Assembly: GCA_027325115.1 (NCBI GenBank)
Contig: DAHWFG010000186.1
Location: 1 to 17,424, forward strand
Direction: 5' to 3'
From: JAKBCQ01 sp021807585
Lineage (GTDB): Bacteria > Planctomycetota > Planctomycetia > Isosphaerales > Isosphaeraceae
Length of the DNA stretch: 17,424 bases
Below the pieces are notes generated by a model. It searched no databases. It had not been told where the DNA came from and saw only the letters and a program-made list of their open reading frames with translations. This document shows, one piece after another, positions 6,843 through 14,184 of the stretch. Every line of letters starts with the position of its first letter. The stretch's first letter is position 1. A program made the position numbers and the translations under genes.

Positions 6843-9800
6843 TCAATTCGACTTCATATCGACGGGTTCCCAGCGGATCAGCCCCAGGTTCTCGACGAAA
6901 ATCACGTAGAGCACGGGAGTGATCACTTTGGTGACGATCGTCGCGATCAAAAGCCCGGCGATCTGGACGTAGCACATCGGCGCCCAGAGCGGCCCTCCTT
7001 CGATCGCGAGCGGAATCAGCCCGCCGACCGTCGCCAAAACCGTTACAAGCACGGGACGAAGCCGCACGAGCGCCGCGTCGATCACGGCGCGATGGAGCGA
7101 TTCGCCTCGCTCGCGCATCTCCTCAATATAATCAAATAACACGATAATATGACTGACGATCACCCCCGCGAGCGAAGCGATCCCCAAAAACGCCATGAAG
7201 CCGAACGGAACGCCGAAAATCAACAATCCCGTCAATCCCCCGGCCATTCCGAAGGGAACCGCCGCGAACACCACCAACGGCTTCGTCACGCTTTCAAACT
7301 GAAGTACGAGCGCCAGATAAATCGCGATCAACGAAACGATCAACGCGATCGTTATTGATTTAAATGCTTTATCTTGTTCATATTTCTCTCCTCCAAATTC
7401 AAACCGATATCCCGGCGGCCACAATCTCGCCTCGCGATCGAGCTCGGAGGCGATTTTGTCGACGATAGCGGCGGGGAGCACACCGCCGACCGCGTCGCAC
7501 TTCACCGTCAGGCATCGTTGAAAACGCCTCCTGCCGATCTTGGGCGGCGCGAACTCGGTGCGAAATTCGCTGAACTGGCTGAGCGGGATCCGAACCCCCG
7601 GCGCCGATCCCGCGACTTCGAAGTTCGTCAGATCGACCAGCCCCGCGCGTTCCTCGGGACGAACTCGTATAATTATGGGGATAAGTTGATCACGCTCGCG
7701 TAAGTATGTTGCGGTCGCCCCCGAAAGCGCCGTGTCGAGCGAAGCGGCGACGTCTTGATTGGTAAGCCCCAAAAGTCCCGCCTTCTCGGGTTGGACCTCG
7801 AGCATCGGCTGCAACAATTCGGGCTCCCAGTCGTCGTGGACGTCGTCGACCCCCGGAATCGCCCGCAACAGCCGCTTTGTTCGCTCGCCGAGCTTCCGGA
7901 GAATCGCCGCGTCGTCGCCGAAATGACGGATCTGAACGGGCACGCCGATCGGCGGACCCGATTCGAGCAGCTCGATCGTCACCCGCGCCGAAGCGATCTT
8001 GGGAGGCAAACTGCGCTTCAAGCGTTCCACAATCGCCGCTGTTTCGCGCGCATCAATGGTATGCACCATGATCTGCGCATATTGATCCTGCCGCTGCTCG
8101 GGAGTGATCGAAAGCCAAAACCTCGGCCCACCCGCACCCACAAACGTAGTATAAGCGCGAATCCCCTTTCCTTCGAGAGCGTCGATCTCGGCGATCGTTC
8201 GTTTCGCCTCGTCGCGCGTTAATCGGATCGGCGACCCCTCCGCCAAATACAAATTGACGGTGAAGATCGAATGCAAATCTTTGGGGAAAAACGCCAACCC
8301 GATTCTCGGAAAAGCCGCGCCCGCCGCGGCGAGTGCGATCAGACACACGCCGAGACTAATCGCCTTATGATCAAGACACCATTCCGAGAAACCGTTGTAA
8401 GCGCGTGCGAATCGCGCCCCTCTTCCCCTCTCGTTGAGCCCGGCGTCGAGCCCTTTTTGGCCTTTGAGCAAATAATAACCCAAAAGCGGTATGAATGTCA
8501 TTGAAACGATCCGGCTGCTCACGAGCGACGCCGTCACGACGACCGGGAGCGAATAGATGAACTCCCCCACTCGTCCCTCCACAAGCAACAGCGGCAAAAA
8601 CGCGACGATGTTTGTGAGCGTGGCGAAGAGAATCGCGTGCGCAAGTTTATACGGACCGAGCCAGGCCGCGCGGATTCGCGGCGTCCCCGCTGCGAGTTCG
8701 CGGTTGATCGCGTCTCCCGCGACGACGGGATCGTCGACGAGCAATCCAAGTGCGATGATCAGCGCGGCGATCGACACCTGCTGCAGATCGATCCGCAGAA
8801 TGTGACAAAACCCGAGCGTCATCGCGATCGTCAAAGGTATCGAGATAGCGATCAAAACCGCGCTCCGCCATTCCATAAACAACAAAGCGATCGCAATGAC
8901 GATCACGACCGCCTCGATCAAATTTTTATCGAATTGTTCAATCTTTTCTTTGACAGTCGTCGGCTCGTCGCTCGTCCAATCGATCTGGAGATCGTCGGGC
9001 AGAATTCCCTTGAGCGAATCGATCGCCTCGGCGACGTCGCGGCCGAAATCGGCGATCTGCGTCCCTTTAACTTGACGGATCGCAAGCGTCAAGGCGCGTG
9101 TCGTTTGCAAGGTATACCGTGAGGGGAGGGGGCCGACGCCGCCGTCGGGTCCCGTCGAGACATGAACAGGCGGGTCGCTCGGCATGCGTGAGGTCGAAGG
9201 CCGAGCCGAGTCGACCTTCACGGTTTGATAATTGAGCACCCCCGGCGGATCCTCATATCCTCGAACGACGTCGCATAAATCGCGCAAATATAGCGGACGA
9301 CCGTCCTTCACGTCGACGACGACCGAACCGATCTCGGCCTCGCTTGCGAACTCTCCGCTCGGCCGAATCAATAACTCGCGATCCGAAAGCTCGATCCTTC
9401 CCCCCGGAATGTTCACGTTCCGCTCGTCGAGCCGCCTCGCGACGATCCGGGGATCGATCCCCAAAGTTGAAACTCTCCGGCCGCTGTAATACAGATCAAC
9501 GACCTCTTTCTGAACCCCGATCCGCTCGACCTTCGCGACGTTCGACGACCGCTTGATCCGATCCTGAATCAAATCGGCGAACTCTCTTAAATCTTTATAT
9601 GTATACTGGTTGAGCGCCCGATACGGATCCGCGGGATGCCGCTTCAACCGCTCGGAGAGACCGTTTAAATCTTTTACAAGAACGCCGGGCCATATGTCGG
9701 GATGATCGAGCCCCGAGCCGATCACCTCGCGTTCCCAGCGGAGGATCTCACGCCTGAGAACGTCCTCGCCGATCGCGGCGTTCAATTGAAAATCGACCGC

Positions 9801-10478
9801 TCCGGTGCTCGGCGGTTCGATATAAGCTCCGTCGATGATGAGACGAAGTCGGCGCAGCCGTTCGAGCAACGATCCCGCCAATCGAGCCACCATGGCGCGA
9901 TCGATCGATCTTGGATAAATAAGCACCACGCTATAGCGATTCGATCGGACCGCTTCGGGTCGACCCGACCGAAACGAATCGAGCTCGGCGACGATCGACC
10001 GCGCCCGTTCGTCGATCTCAAAATCGGTGACGGGGGGGCTTGAAATCGTCAGCATCACCGCAACCGTCTCGCCGAAATCCTTGTTCAACATCGGCGTCAA
10101 TCGAGCCGAGCCGATCTTGGGAAGATCGGTCATTCCCGCCAGCCGATTCGCCAAATCCTGCCATTGTGTTTCGGCGTCTTTACATGTATCAAATAAATCG
10201 ACATAAACAATCGACAAACCCTGGCGGCTCGTCGAATACACTTTATCGACCTGCGCGTTCTCGGCGACTTTGCGCTCGATCGCGCGAGTAACCTCTTGCT
10301 CGACTTTCTCGGCCCTCGCTCCGGGATACGCCGTGACGATCACGCCGCTACGGATCGGAATCACCGGATCCTGCCGTTTCGGCATCGCCCAATACGCGTA
10401 AGCTCCCCAGACGAGAGTCGCGACGAGCGCCGTCCACGCGACCGGGCGTTTCTCCACAAAGAATTGAGAAGTGTTCAA
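6843..10478 (-). CDS. RND efflux pump, inner-membrane subunit (AcrB/MdtB superfamily)
   Basis: The product is 1211 residues, longer than the roughly 1050 of AcrB. N-terminal helix RPVAWTALVATLVWGAYAYW is followed by a first periplasmic loop with the porter signature (VTAYPGARAEKVEQEVT). The TM2-TM6 block starts near residue 525, a second porter loop follows, and a second TM block starts near 1060. TM4 carries the paired aspartates D582 and D583 (LLVDDPVVAGDAI), the proton relay of the family. TM10 reads AGVIVSHIIVLFDYIEE; S1109/H1110 lie near the position of the AcrB relay lysine, so the relay differs from AcrB. A Pro/Ser/Gly-rich insertion at about residues 423-456 interrupts the first loop. 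The start is TTG at 10478, supported by AAAGGAG 7 bases upstream, and TTGA overlaps the adaptor's stop. The substrate cannot be read from sequence: heavy-metal, drug or lipid export are possible. A TolC-like channel must be encoded elsewhere. Confidence 0.92.
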   Translation of the reverse strand: MNTSQFFVEKRPVAWTALVATLVWGAYAYWAMPKRQDPVIPIRSGVIVTAYPGARAEKVEQEVTRAIERKVAENAQVDKVYSTSRQGLSIVYVDLFDTCKDAETQWQDLANRLAGMTDLPKIGSARLTPMLNKDFGETVAVMLTISSPPVTDFEIDERARSIVAELDSFRSGRPEAVRSNRYSVVLIYPRSIDRAMVARLAGSLLERLRRLRLIIDGAYIEPPSTGAVDFQLNAAIGEDVLRREILRWEREVIGSGLDHPDIWPGVLVKDLNGLSERLKRHPADPYRALNQYTYKDLREFADLIQDRIKRSSNVAKVERIGVQKEVVDLYYSGRRVSTLGIDPRIVARRLDERNVNIPGGRIELSDRELLIRPSGEFASEAEIGSVVVDVKDGRPLYLRDLCDVVRGYEDPPGVLNYQTVKVDSARPSTSRMPSDPPVHVSTGPDGGVGPLPSRYTLQTTRALTLAIRQVKGTQIADFGRDVAEAIDSLKGILPDDLQIDWTSDEPTTVKEKIEQFDKNLIEAVVIVIAIALLFMEWRSAVLIAISIPLTIAMTLGFCHILRIDLQQVSIAALIIALGLLVDDPVVAGDAINRELAAGTPRIRAAWLGPYKLAHAILFATLTNIVAFLPLLLVEGRVGEFIYSLPVVVTASLVSSRIVSMTFIPLLGYYLLKGQKGLDAGLNERGRGARFARAYNGFSEWCLDHKAISLGVCLIALAAAGAAFPRIGLAFFPKDLHSIFTVNLYLAEGSPIRLTRDEAKRTIAEIDALEGKGIRAYTTFVGAGGPRFWLSITPEQRQDQYAQIMVHTIDARETAAIVERLKRSLPPKIASARVTIELLESGPPIGVPVQIRHFGDDAAILRKLGERTKRLLRAIPGVDDVHDDWEPELLQPMLEVQPEKAGLLGLTNQDVAASLDTALSGATATYLRERDQLIPIIIRVRPEERAGLVDLTNFEVAGSAPGVRIPLSQFSEFRTEFAPPKIGRRRFQRCLTVKCDAVGGVLPAAIVDKIASELDREARLWPPGYRFEFGGEKYEQDKAFKSITIALIVSLIAIYLALVLQFESVTKPLVVFAAVPFGMAGGLTGLLIFGVPFGFMAFLGIASLAGVIVSHIIVLFDYIEEMRERGESLHRAVIDAALVRLRPVLVTVLATVGGLIPLAIEGGPLWAPMCYVQIAGLLIATIVTKVITPVLYVIFVENLGLIRWEPVDMKSN

Positions 10479-11848
10479 ACGGCCGCTCCTTTGCCGGCCT
10501 CGGCGGGTCGGCGGGCGTCCTTCGCCTTCGATCCGTTCGATCTCGATCCGCTATGTTTCGAGCCGTCGGGCTTCGCTCCGTTCCTTCCGTCAAGGTCGCG
10601 GGTCGCGTCTCGCCGGGGATCGATACGATTCGCTTTTTTGCTCATGTTCTCAATCGTTTGTTCGCCCGTGATCGTGGCGTCGAGCGTGCGTACGCGGTCG
10701 CCTTCGAGCAGCCGGTTCGCCCCGGCGACGATCTCCCGATCGCCGAGCTTGATCTCGCTTCCCTTCCCCTGTTTGATCCTGGCGCGGTTGTCGATCAATC
10801 CGTCGAGCTCGACCCGACGCATCCGAGCGACCTCGGCTTCGCCTTCGTTTACGACGACGAAAACCGCGTAACGATCGGCCTCCGGGGCGCGTCGAATCGC
10901 CGTCAACGGTAACAGAATCACGTCTTCATGCCGACCGATGTTCACGGTCGCTATCATACCGGGCTTCAATCCCCTTGGGTCGTCGATCGTCACCTCGATC
11001 TCGAACGTTCTCGTTCGTTCGTCGGCGTTGGGAGCGATTTTGGTAAGACGCGCCGGGAACGATTCACCCTGGAACGCGTCCGAAATCGTCTTGAATTCCT
11101 GTCCGATCCTCATCCGACCCACGAGCGCATCCGAAACGCCAAAGCCGACGACGAGCTCCGATAAATCCATCAACAAAAAAGCGATCTTTCCCGCGGCGAT
11201 CCGTTCCCCCTCTTCGACGCGTCTTTCGACGACGGTCGCTCGATCCATCGGAACGACGAGCGAGCAATCTTTTAGATCTTGATCGGCCTTCGCGAGCGCG
11301 AGTTCGGCGGCGGCGATACCGCTTTCGGCCGCGGTCGCCTCGGCGGCGGCGGCTTCGGCTTTGGCTCGCACGCGATCGACCTCTTCTTTGGTGACCGCGT
11401 TCTTTTTCAGTAGTTCTTCGTAGCGATCACGATCCTTCGCCGCGAACGAGGCGTCGGCGCGAGCCGCGGTCGATTTCGCCCGAGCCGTTTCGAGCCGCGC
11501 CCGCGCCGAGTCGCGCTCGCGACGGTAATCGACCGATTCGAGTCGAGCGATCGTAACATCCTTCTCGACCCGGTCGCCCGCTTGAACGTCGCGCTTCCTT
11601 CCTTCGGTCGTTTCGACCTTGAGTAGATGCTCGACGGTCCCGGGAACTTTGAACGAAAGTTCAAGCTTGCGTCGTTCCTTCACGGTTCCGCTGAACGGGA
11701 TTGCGAGTTCGATCGACTCGGATCGGACCGTCTCGGCTCGAACCGCTACCGGCGGGGGATCGTCGAGGCTTTCACGCCCCCCGCACCCGACGATCAACAC
11801 GATCGCGATCGCCGCGCCACGCAACCTTTGCGTCGTATGTCCGTTCAA
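10475..11848 (-). CDS. RND periplasmic adaptor (membrane fusion protein), lipoprotein
   Basis: The product is 457 residues. The signal MNGHTTQRLRGAAIAIVLIV ends at lipobox IVGC with Cys22, predicting a lipid-anchored periplasmic adaptor that joins the pump to an outer-membrane channel. The order is typical. First lipoyl half and barrel: PFSGTVKERRKLELSFKVPG. Long alpha-hairpin at about 108-193, rich in Ala, Glu, Arg and Lys, with the turn near ELLKKNAVTKEEVDRVR. Second lipoyl half (VVERRVEEGERIAAGK), then beta-barrel and membrane-proximal domains with GLKPGMIATVNIG. The last 56 residues (from MSKKANRID) are a Lys/Arg/Gly/Ser-rich, disordered-looking extension not usual for the family. I chose TTG at 11848 because GGAGG lies 8 bases upstream and the signal peptide then starts cleanly. 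A TTG at 11878 would add ten residues. The gene is first in a two-gene operon with the pump. Confidence 0.9.
   Translation of the reverse strand: MNGHTTQRLRGAAIAIVLIVGCGGRESLDDPPPVAVRAETVRSESIELAIPFSGTVKERRKLELSFKVPGTVEHLLKVETTEGRKRDVQAGDRVEKDVTIARLESVDYRRERDSARARLETARAKSTAARADASFAAKDRDRYEELLKKNAVTKEEVDRVRAKAEAAAAEATAAESGIAAAELALAKADQDLKDCSLVVPMDRATVVERRVEEGERIAAGKIAFLLMDLSELVVGFGVSDALVGRMRIGQEFKTISDAFQGESFPARLTKIAPNADERTRTFEIEVTIDDPRGLKPGMIATVNIGRHEDVILLPLTAIRRAPEADRYAVFVVVNEGEAEVARMRRVELDGLIDNRARIKQGKGSEIKLGDREIVAGANRLLEGDRVRTLDATITGEQTIENMSKKANRIDPRRDATRDLDGRNGAKPDGSKHSGSRSNGSKAKDARRPAEAGKGAAV
10486..10492 (-). promoter_or_regulatory. Shine-Dalgarno deciding the TTG start of the RND pump
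   Basis: On the minus strand AAAGGAG lies 7 bases before the TTG at 10478-10476, inside the last codons (GKGAAV) of the adaptor gene. This is optimal spacing and supports the unusual start codon and translational coupling. Confidence 0.65.
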
Positions 11849-11856
11849 GCGTCCAA

Positions 11857-11861
11857 CCTCC
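11857..11861 (-). promoter_or_regulatory. Shine-Dalgarno deciding the TTG start of the adaptor
   Basis: Minus-strand GGAGG is 8 bases before the TTG at 11848-11846. No comparable site precedes the alternative TTG at 11878, so the shorter protein with a compact lipoprotein signal is preferred. Confidence 0.55.
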
Positions 11862-12363
11862 ACGTGCGTCCCTCTCAATCCAAGAGAACATCATCATCTC
11901 GGAATCGGCCGCAAGCAACCCGGCTCAGGCGTCGATCAAATCAGATGAATATTTGAAGTTAAATTGATTTAATTGACTATTTTGATCACCTGGATCGAGC
12001 ATGTAACGTATATGTATATTATATATTTTTCATACCATTATGTAACTTTTCCATTTTTTACGTAACGACTGATTGATTATACCGACGGCAAATTCGGTCG
12101 AGTCTCGAGGCGCGGCGAAGCCGTCTTCTGTTCGTCGTTGGATCGGTTCCGACGGCCGACACGACACGCTCCATGAATCGCCGACGCGCTTCTCAGTGGG
12201 TTCAAAACCATCAACGCCTCGGTTCTCGACCGGCGCTTCACGGTTTCTCCGCCGACTGGAGCTCGTGTTATTACGCTTGGCCAAGAGTTGTGCGCCGGCG
12301 CTGAAACGATTACGATAATCGACTTGGAATCGATCCGTGAACGCCGAGAATGTCTCACGCGAC

Positions 12364-12370
12364 AAGAGGA
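12364..12370 (+). promoter_or_regulatory. Shine-Dalgarno deciding the GTG start of acetolactate synthase
   Basis: AAGAGGA lies 4 bases before the GTG at 12375. With the family's usual N-terminal length this favours the 589-residue product over an upstream TTG start. Confidence 0.55.
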
Positions 12371-12374
12371 TGAA

Positions 12375-14144
12375 GTGTCCACGACCCAGCAAGCTTCCAC
12401 AGCGACCGCTCCCCACCGTACAACGGGCGCCGACGTGCTCGTTGAATCGCTTTTTCGCCACGGCGTCGACACGATCTTCGCCTATCCCGGCGGCGCGAGC
12501 ATGCCGATGCACCAGGCGCTGACGCGTTATCGTGATCGGATTCGGACGATTCTCCCGCGTCATGAACAGGGGGGAATCTCCGCGGCCGAGGGGTATGCGC
12601 GAACGACGGGTAAGCCGGGGATCGTAATGGCGACGTCGGGCCCGGGAGCGCTCAATCTGGTGACGGGGCTCGCCGACGCTCGATTGGATTCGCTCCCGTT
12701 GATCGCGATCACGGGCCAGGTTCCTTCGAGTGTGATCGGCACCGACGCGTTCCAGGAAACGCCGATGGTGGAGGTTTGTCGCGCGATCACCAAGCATCAT
12801 TATCTGGTGACGAACGCTCGTGATCTGCCTCGAATCGTCAAAGAGGCGTTTCATCTGGCGAACACGGGTCGCCCGGGTCCCGTCTTGATCGACATTCCCA
12901 AGGATATTCAGAACACACACGTGCTTGATCCCGATTATTCCGTGCCGATGGATTTGCCGGGATATCACTTGCCGTCGCCTCCTTCGCGCGATCTGGTTCG
13001 ACTCGCCGCGGCGGCGATTCGTTCGGCGAAGCGTCCCGTGATTTATTGCGGCGGAGGAATCATCGCGTCGGGAGGGTCCGACGCGCTCCGCGAGTTCGCC
13101 GAGAAGACGGGAATCCCGGTTGCGATGACGCTGCAGGGGCTAGGGGCATTTCCCAGCGAGCATTACCTTTCGCTCAACATGCTGGGGATGCACGGGACGG
13201 TTTACGCGAATTACGCCGTCAACGACGCCGATTTGTTGCTCGCTTTTGGAGTGCGGTTCGACGACCGAGTGACGGGGAAAGTGAGCGAGTTCGCCAAGCA
13301 CGGCCGGATCGTTCATGTCGATATCGACGCCTCCGAGATCAACAAGAACAAAGAGGCTCACATCGCCGTCGCGGCCGACGTCAGGGAATTCATCGAGGCG
13401 CTGATTCCGGAGGTCGAGCCCGTCGATCTGCGCGATTGGCATCAAAAGATCGACGCGTGGCGAGCATCCGATCCGATGACGTACTCGGACCGTGATGATG
13501 TGATTATGCCGCAATACGTTCTCGATCGATTCTCGAAGCTCTCCGGCGGCGAGTTCATCATGTCGACGGGTGTCGGGCAGCATCAGATGTGGGCTGCGCA
13601 GTGGACGAAATTCGTCAAGCCGCGCACCTGGATCACGTCGGGGGGGCTGGGGTCGATGGGGTTCGGTTTTCCCGCGGCGCTCGGAGCTCAGGCGGCGAAC
13701 CCCGGGGCGCTTGTCGTCGACGTCGACGGCGACGGCAGTTTTTTGATGAACATTCAAGAGCTCGCAACCGCCAAATGCGAGAACCTGCCGGTTAAGGTCA
13801 TTCTCCTCAATAACCAGCACCTCGGCATGGTGGTGCAATGGGAGGATCGCTTTCATCAGGGGAATCGTGCTCATACGTATTTGGGACCGATTGATCATCC
13901 CGAGGCGATCGGCGAGGGGGACGGCGATCTGCCCGCGGTGACTTATCCCGATTTTGTGGCGATCGCGCGGGGATTCGGCGTGAAGGCGCGACAAATTCGT
14001 AAGAAGTCGGAGGTCGATCAGGCTCTTCTTGAGATGATCGAATCGCCCGAGGCTTACGTCCTCGATATCCTCGTTCCGTATCAAGAGCACGTGCTGCCGA
14101 TGATTCCCTCGGGGATGACGGTTCGAGAAATCATCAAAAGTTAA
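12375..14144 (+). CDS. ilvB: Acetolactate synthase (acetohydroxyacid synthase), catalytic large subunit
   Basis: The product is 589 residues. It condenses two pyruvates, or pyruvate with 2-oxobutyrate, using thiamine diphosphate, Mg2+ and FAD: the first common step of valine, leucine and isoleucine synthesis. Thiamine domain 1 (about 15-180) has FAYPGGASMPMHQAL, catalytic E64 in RHEQGGISAAEGYAR, and TSGPGALNLVTG. It continues with IGTDAFQETPMVEVCRAITK, typical of anabolic enzymes. The central FAD domain has FGVRFDDRVTGKV. Thiamine domain 2 has GDGSF (452-456) and NNQHLGMVVQWEDRF with W489 (the plant Trp574 position). The C-terminus VPYQEHVLPMIPSG also resembles the plant/cyanobacterial type. 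The start is GTG at 12375, preceded by AAGAGGA (12364-12370); an in-frame TTG at 12288 would add 29 unsupported residues. The regulatory small subunit (ilvN/ilvH) is not adjacent. Confidence 0.95.
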   Translation: MSTTQQASTATAPHRTTGADVLVESLFRHGVDTIFAYPGGASMPMHQALTRYRDRIRTILPRHEQGGISAAEGYARTTGKPGIVMATSGPGALNLVTGLADARLDSLPLIAITGQVPSSVIGTDAFQETPMVEVCRAITKHHYLVTNARDLPRIVKEAFHLANTGRPGPVLIDIPKDIQNTHVLDPDYSVPMDLPGYHLPSPPSRDLVRLAAAAIRSAKRPVIYCGGGIIASGGSDALREFAEKTGIPVAMTLQGLGAFPSEHYLSLNMLGMHGTVYANYAVNDADLLLAFGVRFDDRVTGKVSEFAKHGRIVHVDIDASEINKNKEAHIAVAADVREFIEALIPEVEPVDLRDWHQKIDAWRASDPMTYSDRDDVIMPQYVLDRFSKLSGGEFIMSTGVGQHQMWAAQWTKFVKPRTWITSGGLGSMGFGFPAALGAQAANPGALVVDVDGDGSFLMNIQELATAKCENLPVKVILLNNQHLGMVVQWEDRFHQGNRAHTYLGPIDHPEAIGEGDGDLPAVTYPDFVAIARGFGVKARQIRKKSEVDQALLEMIESPEAYVLDILVPYQEHVLPMIPSGMTVREIIKS

Positions 14145-14184
14145 CTGGTTGACCCGATTCGGCGTTTGCGGGGGCTCGATCGTC

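Larger units (their letters stand above)
11849..12374. promoter_or_regulatory. Divergent intergenic control region (efflux operon / acetolactate synthase)
   Basis: This 526-base spacer must carry promoters for both directions. Its AT-rich core (about 11950-12070) contains TTAAAT-TG-ATTTAA, a dyad at 11959-11972; a TTGACT at 11973-11978; a TATTAT at 12017-12022; three copies of GTAAC (12003, 12042, 12062); and the palindrome TTACGTAA at 12058-12065. I cannot pair a -35 and -10 with good spacing, so no exact promoter is claimed. Bases 12070-12374, before the synthase GTG, are GC-rich and could be an untranslated leader. I see no run of Ile, Leu or Val codons that would suggest a classical attenuator. 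Confidence 0.45.

Noticed and set aside
12204..12214. ggttcaaaacc, also at about 1710, resembling a tRNA T-arm
   Set aside because: No acceptor, D or anticodon arms can be built around either copy, so neither is a tRNA.
12030..12968. Minus-strand open frame of 312 codons across the divergent spacer
   Set aside because: It lies mostly antisense to acetolactate synthase and is very Arg/His-rich; it does not resemble a protein family.
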